A stretch of DNA of 64,000 bases from positions 1 through 64,000 of the forward strand of contig NZ_JAPQFJ010000011.1 of NCBI RefSeq assembly GCF_026738875.1, given 5' to 3'. Below, in pieces: positions 44,398 through 53,400 of the stretch; within the stretch, counting starts at the first letter, position 1, and each line of letters opens with the position of its first letter. Under the pieces are notes generated by a model. The model was given only the letters and a program-made list of their open reading frames with translations, had not been told where the DNA came from and did not search any database. The position numbers and the translations under genes are program-made. Source of the stretch: Clostridium brassicae (lineage in GTDB: Bacteria; Bacillota; Clostridia; Clostridiales; Clostridiaceae).

Positions 44398-45162
44398 ATG
44401 ATGATTTTTGACTCTCATGCTCATTATGATGATGAAAGTTTTAATGAAGATAGAGAAAGTGTAATAAAAGAATTAATGAAAAATGGTATTGTTGGTGTTC
44501 TTAATTGTGGGGCTTCTGCTAAAGGAATGAGGGATTCTGTTAAGTTAGCAGAAAAATATGATATTTTTTATGCTGCTGTAGGAATACATCCTGAAAATGC
44601 TTATGAATTTACTGATGAGGTTATAGACGAAATAAAAAAATTTGCAAAAGAAGATAAAGTTAAAGCTATTGGAGAAATAGGTTTAGATTATTATTGGGAA
44701 GAGAACCCTCCTAAAGACGTTCAGAAAAAAGCTTTTAGAAAACAGATGGAGATTGCAAAAGAATTAAATCTTCCAGTTATTATCCATGATAGAGAAGCAC
44801 ATAAAGATACTTTAGAGATAATGAAAGAATTTCCAGAGGTAAAAGGAGTTGTTCATTGTTTCTCTGGAAGCGTAGAATTTGCTCGTGAATGCTTAAGATT
44901 AGGATACTATATTGGATTTACTGGAGTAGTAACTTTTAAAAATGCTAGAAAAATATTAGAGGTAGCAGGGGAAGTACCTCTTGATAGAATTTTAGTTGAA
45001 ACAGATTGTCCTTATATGGCTCCCGTACCGTATAGAGGAAAGAGAAATAGATCAGAGTATATAGAATACATAATAGAAAAGATAGCAGAAATTAAACAGA
45101 TTTCTATAGAAGATATACAACATATAACTATAGATAATGTTAAAAATATGCTTAACATCTAG
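44398..45162 (+). CDS. tatD: TatD-family metal-dependent hydrolase (DNase)
   Basis: TatD enzymes are TIM-barrel metal nucleases with 3'-5' exonuclease activity on single-stranded DNA. The protein has the metal ligands in FDSHAHYDD, GEIGLDYYWE, IHDREAH, HCFSGS and ETDCPYMAP. Length (254 residues from the ATG at 44398) is typical. AAGGAG lies 11 bases upstream, while the GTG at 44386 overlaps it. In Firmicutes tatD sits next to a 3D-domain gene, rnmV and ksgA, exactly as here, so the neighbourhood supports the call. Confidence 0.94.
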   Translation: MMIFDSHAHYDDESFNEDRESVIKELMKNGIVGVLNCGASAKGMRDSVKLAEKYDIFYAAVGIHPENAYEFTDEVIDEIKKFAKEDKVKAIGEIGLDYYWEENPPKDVQKKAFRKQMEIAKELNLPVIIHDREAHKDTLEIMKEFPEVKGVVHCFSGSVEFARECLRLGYYIGFTGVVTFKNARKILEVAGEVPLDRILVETDCPYMAPVPYRGKRNRSEYIEYIIEKIAEIKQISIEDIQHITIDNVKNMLNI

Positions 45163-45382
45163 ATAAGGAATAATCATATTTCATTGACATAAAAAGGAAA
45201 ATGATATATAATATAGAAAAAATTATTTAATAAAAATAATAAAATGTACAAGCTATTCATAATGTAACATAAAATTGAGATTGTCCTAATATTAATATTA
45301 TGTGTAGTGTTTCACTATTAAAAAATAGTTATGCATATGATGCATTATAATTTACACAGAATAAGGGCAAAAAGTGCTGAAT

Positions 45383-45411
45383 TTGACGAAAAATGAAATT
45401 CAAGGTATAAT
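45383..45411 (+). promoter_or_regulatory. Sigma-A-type promoter of the G5/3D protein gene
   Basis: TTGACG (45383-45388) and TATAAT (45406-45411) are separated by 17 bases. The start site would fall near 45418, about 26 bases before the start codon at 45444. Confidence 0.8.
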
Positions 45412-45443
45412 GATTTAGGCACTTTTGTCAAGGAGGTTAAATT

Positions 45444-46481
45444 ATGTTACAAAAAATTACTAGCGACATAAAGACCTACTTCTCAAATGGACCTAAGATT
45501 CTTTTCTTATTTGGACTAGTTCTTATATGTACGCTTATTGGAATGTTTACAATGCAAAAGAGTGTGAATATTGTAGTCGATGGAAAAGAAATTAGTGTGA
45601 TGACTTATAAAAATGATGTAAAAGACGTGTTAGAAAAAAATAATATTGCACTGGGTCCCAAGGATATTGTAGAACCAGACTTAAAAAGCAAGATAAAATC
45701 AGGAGACACCATAAAGATAGAAAGAGCTATTAATATCCAACTACAGGTTGATGGTAAAAGTAAGAATGTCGCTACAACAGCAGATAATGTTAAGGAAATG
45801 CTGTCACAAGAAGGAGTAAAACTTTCACAAGAAGATAAAATCTCACCATCAATGGAAGAAACTATTAGAGAAGGCCTTAAGGTTAAGATAGTTAGAGTGA
45901 ATTCTAAGATAGAAAAAAAAGTTGAACCTTTAGAATTTACTACTGTAGTAAAGAAAGATAGTAATTTAAAAGAAGGATACAAAAAGGTTGTACAAGATGG
46001 TACAGCTGGACAAAAAGAAATACAATATAAAGTTGTTTATGAAAATGGAAAAGAAGTTTCTAGACAGATGGTTAATCAAACAGTAATTCAGCAACCTAAA
46101 GATAAGATTATTGCAATGGGAACAATGAAAACAGTAAGGCTATCCCGTGGTGATACATCTTATTTAAGAAAAATAAGGATGAGAGCTACTGCTTATACAT
46201 CCAGTTTCAAAGATACAGGTAAGAGACCTGGAGATAGAGGTTTTGGAGTTACTGCATCGGGTACTAGAACAAAAAGAACTTCAGGGGGATACAGTACGGT
46301 AGCTGTTGATCCATCAGTTATTCCACTCGGAACAAAATTGTATATAGAAGGATATGGGTATGCTATTGCAGAAGATACAGGTGGAGCTATTAAAGGAAAT
46401 AGAATAGATTTGTATTTTAATTCTGATAGTGAGGTTCATAATTTTGGAGTTAGATATTTAAATGTATATATTGTACAATAG
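45444..46481 (+). CDS. yabE: YabE-like G5 / 3D domain cell-wall protein
   Basis: This 345-residue protein has an N-terminal signal anchor (about 17-38). Two DUF348 ubiquitin-like modules follow (about 40-160, VNIVVDGKEISVMTYKNDVKDVL and a second copy). A G5 domain lies at about 155-230 (VVKKDSNLKEGYKKVVQDGTAG), and a C-terminal 3D domain at about 245-345 with three conserved aspartates (VAVDPSVIPLGT, AEDTGGAIKGNRIDLYF). This matches the Rpf-like stationary-phase survival / YabE family. The 3D domain is a lytic-transglycosylase-type fold, so it likely cuts peptidoglycan. AAGGAGG precedes the start. Confidence 0.93.
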   Translation: MLQKITSDIKTYFSNGPKILFLFGLVLICTLIGMFTMQKSVNIVVDGKEISVMTYKNDVKDVLEKNNIALGPKDIVEPDLKSKIKSGDTIKIERAINIQLQVDGKSKNVATTADNVKEMLSQEGVKLSQEDKISPSMEETIREGLKVKIVRVNSKIEKKVEPLEFTTVVKKDSNLKEGYKKVVQDGTAGQKEIQYKVVYENGKEVSRQMVNQTVIQQPKDKIIAMGTMKTVRLSRGDTSYLRKIRMRATAYTSSFKDTGKRPGDRGFGVTASGTRTKRTSGGYSTVAVDPSVIPLGTKLYIEGYGYAIAEDTGGAIKGNRIDLYFNSDSEVHNFGVRYLNVYIVQ

Positions 46482-46500
46482 AGCGCTAAGCGCTCTTTTC
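46480..46500 (+). terminator. Terminator of the G5/3D gene
   Basis: A 7 bp GC-rich stem (46480-46486 with 46490-46496) overlaps the stop codon and is followed by TTTCTTTT. Confidence 0.75.
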
Positions 46501-46614
46501 TTTTGTTTAAAAGCATAATTAGTAAATTATGAAAAATAATTTGAATAAAGATTTGTTTGGTTTATAATAAAGAAGGTAATATTGTTTAGATTAATTTTTG
46601 GAGGCTTTATTGTT

Positions 46615-47160
46615 ATGATGATAAAGGAAGTTATTGTAGTAGAAGGACGAGATGACATAACTGCAGTTAAAAGAGCTGTAGAAGCAGAAATGATTGCGGT
46701 AGGTGGGTTTGGAATAAATAGTAAAGTGATAGATAGAATAAAAGAGGCTCAGAAAAGACAGGGAGTAATAATATTTACAGATCCTGATTTTGCAGGAGAA
46801 AAGATAAGAAGAATAATAACCAAAAGAGTGAGTGGAGTTAAACATGCGTATATAACGAAACAAGAAGGAATGAAGGATGACGATATTGGCGTGGAAAATG
46901 CTTCTCCAGAGACTATAAGAAGAGCTCTTCAAAATGCAAAATGTGAAGTTAAGGAAAAAAGAAGTTTTTTTGATACTCAAGACTTATATTTCTTTAAACT
47001 TACAGGTGAAGATGATTCTAAAAAAAGAAGAGAAATGTTAGGAAAAGAATTAGGTATAGGGTATTGCAATTCTGCACAATTTATTACTAGGCTAAATAAC
47101 TATGGGATAGATAGAGAAGAATTTGTAGTTGCTTTAAATAAGGTAAATAAGGAGATATAA
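46615..47160 (+). CDS. rnmV: Ribonuclease M5
   Basis: RNase M5 matures 5S rRNA by cutting both sides of its precursor, working with ribosomal protein L18. The protein is a TOPRIM enzyme: [10 protein letters not shown] near the N-terminus supplies the catalytic Glu, and [14 protein letters not shown] supplies the DxD. Then [27 protein letters not shown] (read in parts) is typical. The ATG at 46615 (181 residues) is chosen because TTGGAGG lies ten bases upstream; a longer frame from 46582 has no site. ksgA begins one base after its stop codon, and the pair is conserved across Firmicutes. Confidence 0.95.
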   Translation: MMIKEVIVVEGRDDITAVKRAVEAEMIAVGGFGINSKVIDRIKEAQKRQGVIIFTDPDFAGEKIRRIITKRVSGVKHAYITKQEGMKDDDIGVENASPETIRRALQNAKCEVKEKRSFFDTQDLYFFKLTGEDDSKKRREMLGKELGIGYCNSAQFITRLNNYGIDREEFVVALNKVNKEI

Positions 47161-47161
47161 G

Positions 47162-48004
47162 ATGGAAAAGTTGAATACTAAGGATTTAGTAAAAAAATAT
47201 AACTTTAAGTTTACGAAGAGCTTAGGACAAAATTTTTTAATAGATGATACTGTTTTAGATGATATAGTAGAAAGTGCAGAGGTTTCAAAAGAAGATTTTG
47301 TTATTGAGATAGGTCCTGGTGTAGGAACTTTGACTAAAGAACTTTTAATGAAAGCAAAAAAAGTATGTGCAGTTGAGTTAGATTCAGAACTTATTCCTAT
47401 ACTTAAAAATGAACTAGCTTCTTTTGAAAATTTTCAAATTATACATAAGGATGCTTTAAAGGTAGATTTTAATGAAATAATTGGTGATGAAAAAAGTGTT
47501 AAGGTAGTTGCTAATCTTCCTTATTATGTTACTACACCTATTATAGTTAGAATATTAAATGAAAATTATAAGTTTAAGTCTTTAACAATTATGATTCAGA
47601 AAGAAGTTGCAGAGAGGATAGATGCTGAGCCTAACTGTAAAGAATATGGTTCACTTTCAGTATTGGTGCAATATTATTGTGATACAAAAATAATACGAAC
47701 AGTATCACCATCCTCATTTATACCACAGCCTAAAGTGGACTCAATAGTTATAAGATTGGATAAGTTAAATAAACCTAGAGTGGATGTTAAGGACAAAGAA
47801 TTATTCTTCAAAATAGTAAGGCAATCTTTTAATATGAGAAGAAAGACATTACGAAACGTTGTAAAGAGTCTTAATCTTTTAGTTGATAGTAATATGGAGA
47901 AAGCTTTTAATAATTCCAATATAGATTTAAAGAGAAGAGGAGAAACGCTATCTCTTCAAGAGTTTGCTAATCTAAGCAATTCAATATATGAAATAATTAA
48001 TTAA
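47162..48004 (+). CDS. ksgA: 16S rRNA dimethyladenosine transferase KsgA (RsmA)
   Basis: KsgA adds four methyl groups to two adjacent adenosines in the 3' end of 16S rRNA (A1518 and A1519 in E. coli numbering), a late check in small-subunit assembly. The 280-residue protein has [12 protein letters not shown], the SAM-binding [10 protein letters not shown] and the catalytic [10 protein letters not shown] motif. The C-terminal small domain is complete. It is translationally coupled to rnmV and ends at the terminator 48036-48060. Confidence 0.97.
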   Translation: MEKLNTKDLVKKYNFKFTKSLGQNFLIDDTVLDDIVESAEVSKEDFVIEIGPGVGTLTKELLMKAKKVCAVELDSELIPILKNELASFENFQIIHKDALKVDFNEIIGDEKSVKVVANLPYYVTTPIIVRILNENYKFKSLTIMIQKEVAERIDAEPNCKEYGSLSVLVQYYCDTKIIRTVSPSSFIPQPKVDSIVIRLDKLNKPRVDVKDKELFFKIVRQSFNMRRKTLRNVVKSLNLLVDSNMEKAFNNSNIDLKRRGETLSLQEFANLSNSIYEIIN

Positions 48005-48035
48005 TGAATAGAAGTATATGATTTACAATGCCAAC

Positions 48036-48062
48036 AAACCCACATTAAAAATGTGGGTTTTA
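48036..48062 (+). terminator. Terminator of rnmV-ksgA
   Basis: A perfect 11 bp stem (48036-48046 with 48050-48060) with a 3-nt loop and a T-rich end. Confidence 0.85.
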
Positions 48063-48238
48063 TAATGTTCATTTTTATATGGTATTTATTTAAACTAGGT
48101 AATAAATATAAGATTTAAATGGAATAAGATTAAAAGTAAACATTAAGTTTGGATATAGTTTTTCCTAAAAAAAGTTCATTTTTTTAAAAGTAAGCATATA
48201 TTATAATAATGAATAAGTTTGTTTTGGGGGGAAAACGA

Positions 48239-49636
48239 TTGGCTACCAAAAAAAGTTATAGTAGATATTTTATTATATTACAGGAAGATGAAAAAGGTTT
48301 TTCAACAGATGTGAATAAATTTCCTACAGGATATACTAAGATAGAGAAGAAAAATGATAAATGTAAGGTATCATACTATGTTCAAAACTTAAAAAAGGAT
48401 AAAGAACCATACTATATGGTGTTAATATGCAACAGTAAAGATACTAAAAAACTAATTAAATTGGGAGAAATGAATTTAGATAATTTTGGAAGCTCAGAAG
48501 TTTCTTATGAATATGAGGTTAGTAATTTAGCTAGTAGTGGCATAGGAATGGATGCAATAAAGGGTGCTTGTATAGTAAATTTTAAAGATGTTAATATGAG
48601 TGTTGCTTTAACTGGGTTCATAAATGGAGTTAAGCTAGATAACTGGAAAGCTTACTCTATCATAGAGCCTAAAGAAAAATTTAGGGATTCTGAAGTAGAT
48701 AAGAACATAGAACAAGACATTGAAGTAAGCAATGATAATAAAGAAGTAAATATAAAAGATACAAGTACCAAAGGAATACAAGAGGAAAAAATGCAAGATG
48801 AGATAGATAGTAATAAAAATTCAACAGAAAGTAATATGTTTGATGAATATGAAAGCGACATAGAAAAATTTAAGAACATAAATAAAGATGTTAAAGATAT
48901 TGATGATTTAAACAAATCAAGTAATGAAGTAGATGATATTGATAGCGAAGCTAAATGTGTAGCTAAATCAAGTGAAAAAGTGGAGTTGGATAGAGAAGTA
49001 AATTTAAGTGACCAAACAGATGAACATAGTGAAAATGTGGATTCGATTAATCAGGTTGATCAAACAGAGGATAATTCATATAAACAAGAAGAATATAGGA
49101 AAAGTGAAGAAAGAGATAAAAAAAGTAAGAATAAATGTAAAGAAGATAAAGAAGATAAAAATAAAGAAGATAAAAATAAAATAGGCAAAGATGATAAAGA
49201 TGAGTATCCATTAGGAGCTACAGGAAAGTTTTTTAAGAATTTAGCTAAGGATCTTGAGGAAGTTTATGATATATGTCCTGAAATGGGCAAATGCAAATGG
49301 TATAAGGTACCAGTAGAACAGCTTGAAACAATAAACCCATTAATTGATTTTAGGATATACAATATGTTATATTATCCTATGAGTTATTATTATCCTTATA
49401 TAAAAAAACAAGGGCATTATCTTATTGGATATAAATGTGATTCAAATGGAGATATGAAGTATCTAGTATATGCAATACCTGGCACAAAAATGGTTTATGA
49501 TCAACCTTTTGGAGGAACAACAGGGTTTACTACTTGGACTTGTAAAAAATATGATGATGATAAAATGCATAGTAAAGGGTACTGGGTAATGTTTTATGAC
49601 TTTAAAAATTGTAGGGTTATGATACCTGTTATGTAA
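48239..49636 (+). CDS. Clostridial protein with conserved ends and a charged repetitive middle
   Basis: The TTG at 48239 is preferred, because GGGGGGAAAACGA precedes it; a longer ATG frame at 48209 does not have a site. The 465-residue product has a beta-rich N-terminal domain (about 1-145, starting ATKKSYSRYFIILQEDEKG). A long disordered middle is dominated by Glu, Asp, Lys, Ser and Asn (about 150-335, with EDKEDKNKEDKNK words). An aromatic C-terminal domain (about 340-465) contains YYPMSYYYPYIKKQGHYLIGY and QPFGGTTGFTTW. I recall similar two-ended proteins in other clostridia without a named function. No signal peptide is present. A spore-related role is speculation. Confidence 0.65.
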   Translation: MATKKSYSRYFIILQEDEKGFSTDVNKFPTGYTKIEKKNDKCKVSYYVQNLKKDKEPYYMVLICNSKDTKKLIKLGEMNLDNFGSSEVSYEYEVSNLASSGIGMDAIKGACIVNFKDVNMSVALTGFINGVKLDNWKAYSIIEPKEKFRDSEVDKNIEQDIEVSNDNKEVNIKDTSTKGIQEEKMQDEIDSNKNSTESNMFDEYESDIEKFKNINKDVKDIDDLNKSSNEVDDIDSEAKCVAKSSEKVELDREVNLSDQTDEHSENVDSINQVDQTEDNSYKQEEYRKSEERDKKSKNKCKEDKEDKNKEDKNKIGKDDKDEYPLGATGKFFKNLAKDLEEVYDICPEMGKCKWYKVPVEQLETINPLIDFRIYNMLYYPMSYYYPYIKKQGHYLIGYKCDSNGDMKYLVYAIPGTKMVYDQPFGGTTGFTTWTCKKYDDDKMHSKGYWVMFYDFKNCRVMIPVM

Positions 49637-49640
49637 ATAA

Positions 49641-49676
49641 AAAACTAACTGCTTTAAATTGCAGTTAGTTTTAATA
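49641..49676 (+). terminator. Terminator of the 48239 gene
   Basis: A 12 bp perfect stem (49641-49652 with 49661-49672). Confidence 0.75.
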
Positions 49677-49740
49677 TTTTGTCATTTCCATTCATATAGT
49701 ATATTAGTGGGATGTACTATAATGGATATGGGGGAGTTTT

Positions 49741-50328
49741 ATGAAAATTATATTAATAAACAAAAGGAGAATAGAAATTGTTGTTATTGTTTTTGTTTTA
49801 ATGATATCTATTTTTGGAATTGGGAAATTATTTGAGGAACGTATCAAATATGTAAGTTTTATACAAAATAATATAAGCTCTTTAAAAGAATATAAAGCTT
49901 TAGACGGATGGTTAACTTATAAGCTCCCCGAAAAGTGGAACACTGAAATTGAAAATTCACTAGGGAAAGAAATAATATACCATAATAATTTTAAAGCTGA
50001 AGACTTAGCAATAAATGGAGTTATTCAAGTTTGGAATATAAAAAATAATTTACAAGAATTTTTAGAAAATAGTAAACAGATATCTATGAAACAAAATAAT
50101 ATTTTAGATTATAAAATAAAAGAGATAAATATAGATAATAAACAGGGATATTGGATTAGATATGTGATTTTATCCAATGATACTTATTATGTAGCTAATG
50201 AATATTTTGTAAAGAGTGATGATAGGATAGTTAGAATATCTTTTTTTGTTAAAAATCAGGATTTTAAGGAAGCTTTTAAGGCTTTGTTCGATAGTATAGT
50301 CCAGACTATAACAATACATCAGTCATAA
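49741..50328 (+). CDS. Membrane-anchored extracytoplasmic protein, function unknown
   Basis: This 195-residue protein has one N-terminal membrane segment (about 12-30, VVIVFVLMISIFGIG) after a basic start. An extracytoplasmic domain with PsbP-like spacing follows (LDGWLTYKLPEKWNTE near residue 55, then alternating strands to the end). The opening TYKLPEKW is typical of small secreted domains that begin with a predicted beta strand and a KxP turn. I cannot name a family with certainty. It is a single gene with GGGGGAG upstream and a hairpin terminator at 50388-50410. Confidence 0.65.
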   Translation: MKIILINKRRIEIVVIVFVLMISIFGIGKLFEERIKYVSFIQNNISSLKEYKALDGWLTYKLPEKWNTEIENSLGKEIIYHNNFKAEDLAINGVIQVWNIKNNLQEFLENSKQISMKQNNILDYKIKEINIDNKQGYWIRYVILSNDTYYVANEYFVKSDDRIVRISFFVKNQDFKEAFKALFDSIVQTITIHQS

Positions 50329-50387
50329 TTATAGATTTCATTGATTTAGTTTTTTTTAAGTATTATAATTTTATAATAGGAAAATAA

Positions 50388-50414
50388 AAAAGAAGCTTTA
50401 AGCTTCTTTTATTG
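50388..50414 (+). terminator. Terminator of the 49741 gene
   Basis: A 10 bp stem (50388-50397 with 50401-50410) with a 3-nt loop, ending in TTTT. Confidence 0.75.
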
Positions 50415-50457
50415 TTTTGTATTAAAATATATATTTTAAACTATAGGAGGTAAGATA

Positions 50458-51216
50458 ATGAAACCCATTCTGTTTGAAGTTTTCGGCATCAAAGTTTATG
50501 GATATGGATTTATGATAACAATAGGAATAATATTTGCTCTTGTACTTTTAAATAAAAGGAGCAGAACAAGAGGCTATGATGAGGACAAGCTATGGGATAT
50601 GGCTATATTTACTATAATTTCAGGTGTTATAGGCGGAAAGATATTATATATATTAACTGATTTTAATTATATTAAGTCCAATCCAATAGCAATCATTAAG
50701 GAATTTGGAAGCGGGTTTGTTATATATGGAGCCATAATAGGGGGAGTTTTAGGTATAGTAATATATTGCAGAAGAAAAAAATGGAGTATTTTAAAAACTA
50801 TTGATTTAGTAGCACCAAGTGTAGCTTTAGCGCAAGGATTTGGAAGAATAGGATGTTTTCTAGCTGGATGTTGCTATGGAAGAGAAACACATTTACCTAT
50901 AGGTGTTATATTTAAAGAATCACCATTTGCACCTAATCATATTACACTTCATCCAACTCAATTATATTCATCTATGTTCGATTTTGGGTTAGCTTTATTT
51001 TTATTATGGTATGATAAAAAGGAAAGGAAAAATGGTAAGGTTTTTTCTATGTATGTTATAATCTATAGTGTTGGAAGATTTATTGTAGAATTTTTGAGAA
51101 ATGATCCAAGAGGAACTGTAGGAATTTTGTCAACTTCTCAATTTATTGCCATATTTACATTAGTAATAGGACTTATTCTTTTTAATATAAATAAAATCAG
51201 AAGAAGCAGTTTATAG
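50458..51216 (+). CDS. lgt: Prolipoprotein diacylglyceryl transferase
   Basis: Lgt moves diacylglycerol from phosphatidylglycerol onto the lipobox cysteine of prolipoproteins, the first step in lipoprotein maturation in the membrane. The 252-residue protein has about seven membrane segments. It shows the signature GRIGCFLAGCCYG near 138-150, the YGYGFMITIG opening and HPTQLYSS near 163. AGGAGG precedes the ATG. The next gene, 30 bases on, encodes a lipoprotein that would be a substrate. Confidence 0.96.
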   Translation: MKPILFEVFGIKVYGYGFMITIGIIFALVLLNKRSRTRGYDEDKLWDMAIFTIISGVIGGKILYILTDFNYIKSNPIAIIKEFGSGFVIYGAIIGGVLGIVIYCRRKKWSILKTIDLVAPSVALAQGFGRIGCFLAGCCYGRETHLPIGVIFKESPFAPNHITLHPTQLYSSMFDFGLALFLLWYDKKERKNGKVFSMYVIIYSVGRFIVEFLRNDPRGTVGILSTSQFIAIFTLVIGLILFNINKIRRSSL

Positions 51217-51246
51217 AAGACGCTTGACGTTTTAGGAGGTAAATTT

Positions 51247-52071
51247 GTGAATAAGAAGTTTAAAACTATACTTGTTTTGGTGGCTATTATTTTTAATACT
51301 ACATTTTTAGGATGTAGCAAAATTGATGCTTTTAAGGTGAAACTTGGAATGCAAAATAAAGATTTTGAATACATAAAACAAGGGAAAATAAACAAAGTAA
51401 TAATACAAAATATAAGAGATAAAGGGTTTACTTTTATTGTTACAGATAAAAAATCCATACAAGATTTATATAATATCTTATCGTTAGGAAAAGAAGTAAG
51501 TAAAAAGACTTCTTTAGAACCTGATTATAATATTGAACTTTATGAAAGTATAGATAAAGTTCATAAGTTTAAATATGTTGCAGGATTAGATAAAAGTGAT
51601 GCAGGAAACCTTTATAGTGATGGTAAAGTTTATATTGTGTCTAAAAGATTAGATGATGATATTTTAAAAAATTTTTTAAATTTAAGAATACCAAAGGAAT
51701 TTAAAGATGTTTATTATGGTTCTATGCTTAAAGCATTAGAAGATTATAGTAAGGATTTAAGTGCTGATCAAAAGATAGGTATAGATATAAATGATGAAGA
51801 AGGTGCGAAGTTTGTTTTAACGACGGATATAGAAGAATTTAAAGAACAATTGAGTAAAAATGCAGAGATAATAAAAAATGATGAAAGAGATAAGTATGAA
51901 ATAACTATGGATATATTAACTGAAGGCTACAAGGATGATTTATATAAATGTATAATTACCTTTTTTAATAAGAAAACTAAAAAAGAAGTTAAGTATTATT
52001 TTGTTAATAAATATGATTTTAATTCATGGGATTTTAATATGAGTAAAGGTGAAAAACCAAAAGATTTTTAA
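51247..52071 (+). CDS. Lipoprotein of unknown function, downstream of lgt
   Basis: A GTG at 51247 follows TTAGGAGG. The 274-residue product has a lipoprotein signal peptide with lipobox FLGC (Cys23). The mature part has a beta-rich N-terminal half (VIIQNIRDKGFTFIVTDKKSI, read in two strands) and a C-terminal half rich in Asp and Lys. I do not recognise a family. The tight spacing after lgt suggests co-transcription; a functional link beyond shared maturation is not shown. Confidence 0.75.
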   Translation: MNKKFKTILVLVAIIFNTTFLGCSKIDAFKVKLGMQNKDFEYIKQGKINKVIIQNIRDKGFTFIVTDKKSIQDLYNILSLGKEVSKKTSLEPDYNIELYESIDKVHKFKYVAGLDKSDAGNLYSDGKVYIVSKRLDDDILKNFLNLRIPKEFKDVYYGSMLKALEDYSKDLSADQKIGIDINDEEGAKFVLTTDIEEFKEQLSKNAEIIKNDERDKYEITMDILTEGYKDDLYKCIITFFNKKTKKEVKYYFVNKYDFNSWDFNMSKGEKPKDF

Positions 52072-52152
52072 GGTTTTTGGCATTTGATAAAAATAGATAT
52101 AATGATATAATATTGTTGTTAATTTTTCATACTACGATTAGGAGGAATAAAA

Positions 52153-52995
52153 ATGAGCAGTTGTGATACTTGTCCAAGTAAAGGAACATGTAATGAACAA
52201 GAATGTTCAAAAACATTTCCTAAAAACGGAAATATAAAAAATATAATTGGTGTTATAAGTGGTAAAGGTGGAGTTGGAAAATCTACAGTAACAGGTATTT
52301 TAGCAACTCAACTTGCTAAAAATGGATATAAAGTTGGGGTTTTAGATGCCGATATTACTGGACCATCAATGCCTAGAGTATTTGGTATTAATAATCAAAG
52401 AGCTCAAGCAATCCAACATGAAGGTACAGAAGAAGTTAAATTCGTGCCTATACAAACAGAAGGTGGAGTAAAGGTAATGTCTTTAAATCTTCTTACAGAA
52501 GAAGAAGAACAACCAGTTATATGGAGAGGACCTTTGATAACTGGAGTTTTAAACCAAATGTATACTGATACGATTTGGGGTGAATTAGATTATCTTTTAA
52601 TTGATATGCCTCCAGGAACAGGAGATATAGCTTTAACAATAATGCAAAGTCTTCCTATAACAGGGATGGTAGTAGTTTCAACTCCTCAAGATATGGTTTC
52701 TATGATAGTTAAAAAAGTAGTAATCATGATAGAAAAGATGGGGATAAATCTATTGGGCGTTGTAGAGAATATGGCTTATATAAAATGTGAAGCCTGTGGA
52801 GATAAAATAAAAGTATTTAGCAAAAAGCCATCTGAAGAACATGCAAAATATTTAGGTGCTAATCTTTTAGCTGAGATGCCAATAAATTTAGATATGGTTG
52901 AGAGTTTAGAACAAGGTAAAATGGAAAGTTTTATAAGAGAATCAAAAGAGTATGATGAACTTTATAATAATTTTGTTAAGGAATTAAATAAATAA
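52153..52995 (+). CDS. Mrp/NBP35-family iron-sulfur carrier ATPase
   Basis: This family of P-loop proteins binds and transfers 4Fe-4S clusters in the cytosol. The 280-residue protein has an N-terminal cysteine cluster (CDTCPSKGTC, residues 4-13), the deviant Walker A GKGGVGKST near 39, switch DADITGPSMPR near 66, the DMPPGTGD motif near 151 and the C-terminal CEACGD pair that bridges a cluster between subunits. Length is normal for Mrp/ApbC. It is monocistronic; its stop is followed within three bases by repeat copy B. Confidence 0.93.
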   Translation: MSSCDTCPSKGTCNEQECSKTFPKNGNIKNIIGVISGKGGVGKSTVTGILATQLAKNGYKVGVLDADITGPSMPRVFGINNQRAQAIQHEGTEEVKFVPIQTEGGVKVMSLNLLTEEEEQPVIWRGPLITGVLNQMYTDTIWGELDYLLIDMPPGTGDIALTIMQSLPITGMVVVSTPQDMVSMIVKKVVIMIEKMGINLLGVVENMAYIKCEACGDKIKVFSKKPSEEHAKYLGANLLAEMPINLDMVESLEQGKMESFIRESKEYDELYNNFVKELNK

Positions 52996-52998
52996 TAT

Positions 52999-53108
52999 AA
53001 TAATGTTGTGACGCAACATTATAGTAGTGATTAGTGAACAGAGAATAGTGAATAGTAAAGGAGGATTTTCCTCCTAGTGTCAGAAAATCTTTGAATTAAA
53101 TAAAAGAA
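52999..53108 (+). repeat. Dispersed 3'-UTR repeat, copy B (after the Mrp gene)
   Basis: The leading hairpin AATAATGTTG-N5-CAACATTAT (52999-53022), the AGTGAATAGTAAA word, the perfect AGGAGGA-TTT-TCCTCCT hairpin and GAAAATCTTTG match copy A at 38611-38708. Copy B carries about 16 extra bases. The change from TTCTAG in A to CTCCTAG in B makes the second hairpin perfect here. Confidence 0.7.
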
Positions 53109-53109
53109 T

Positions 53110-53150
53110 AAGCTCATAATGAAAATTTAATTTTTCATTATGAGCTTTGT
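53110..53150 (+). terminator. Terminator of the Mrp gene
   Basis: A 16 bp perfect stem (53110-53125 with 53132-53147) followed by TGTTTTTG. Confidence 0.85.
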
Positions 53151-53165
53151 TTTTGACTTAAACAA

Positions 53166-53400
53166 AAGAGCTGGTAAGCTCTTAAAAGCGGTAGCTTGCG
53201 GATTTATATGAAGTTTTATGTTTATTTAACTATCTAAAAAGTTAAACTATAAGCTGGAGCACAGACTCTTTTTTTATAAATATTAACGTTATAAACAGAT
53301 ATCATTTGTATAATTACAGCATTTAAACTATGTTTTATAAACCTTTTAATTTTAAGGTTTTGTTTACTATTCACTATGCACTATTCCTTATTCTCTAAAC
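53166..53400 (-). other. Non-coding minus-strand tail beyond the pseudoknot element
   Basis: Reading the minus strand from the pseudoknot element, this stretch has a hairpin at about 53228-53248 (TTTAACT with AGTTAAA). It also has a GTGAATAGTAAA word like that of the dispersed repeat (53360-53380). It ends in a hairpin AAGAGCT-TACC-AGCTCTT (53166-53183) followed on the minus strand by TTGTTT, a possible terminator. I see no coding sequence. Confidence 0.4.

Noticed and set aside
45240-45360. Possible leader RNA upstream of the G5/3D gene
   Set aside because: A clear promoter at 45383-45411 puts this stretch upstream of transcription, and no stable hairpin is visible.
46591-46980. 129-codon minus-strand frame opposite rnmV
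   Set aside because: The product is Ser/Tyr/Phe-rich antisense sequence, and rnmV on the plus strand has all its motifs.
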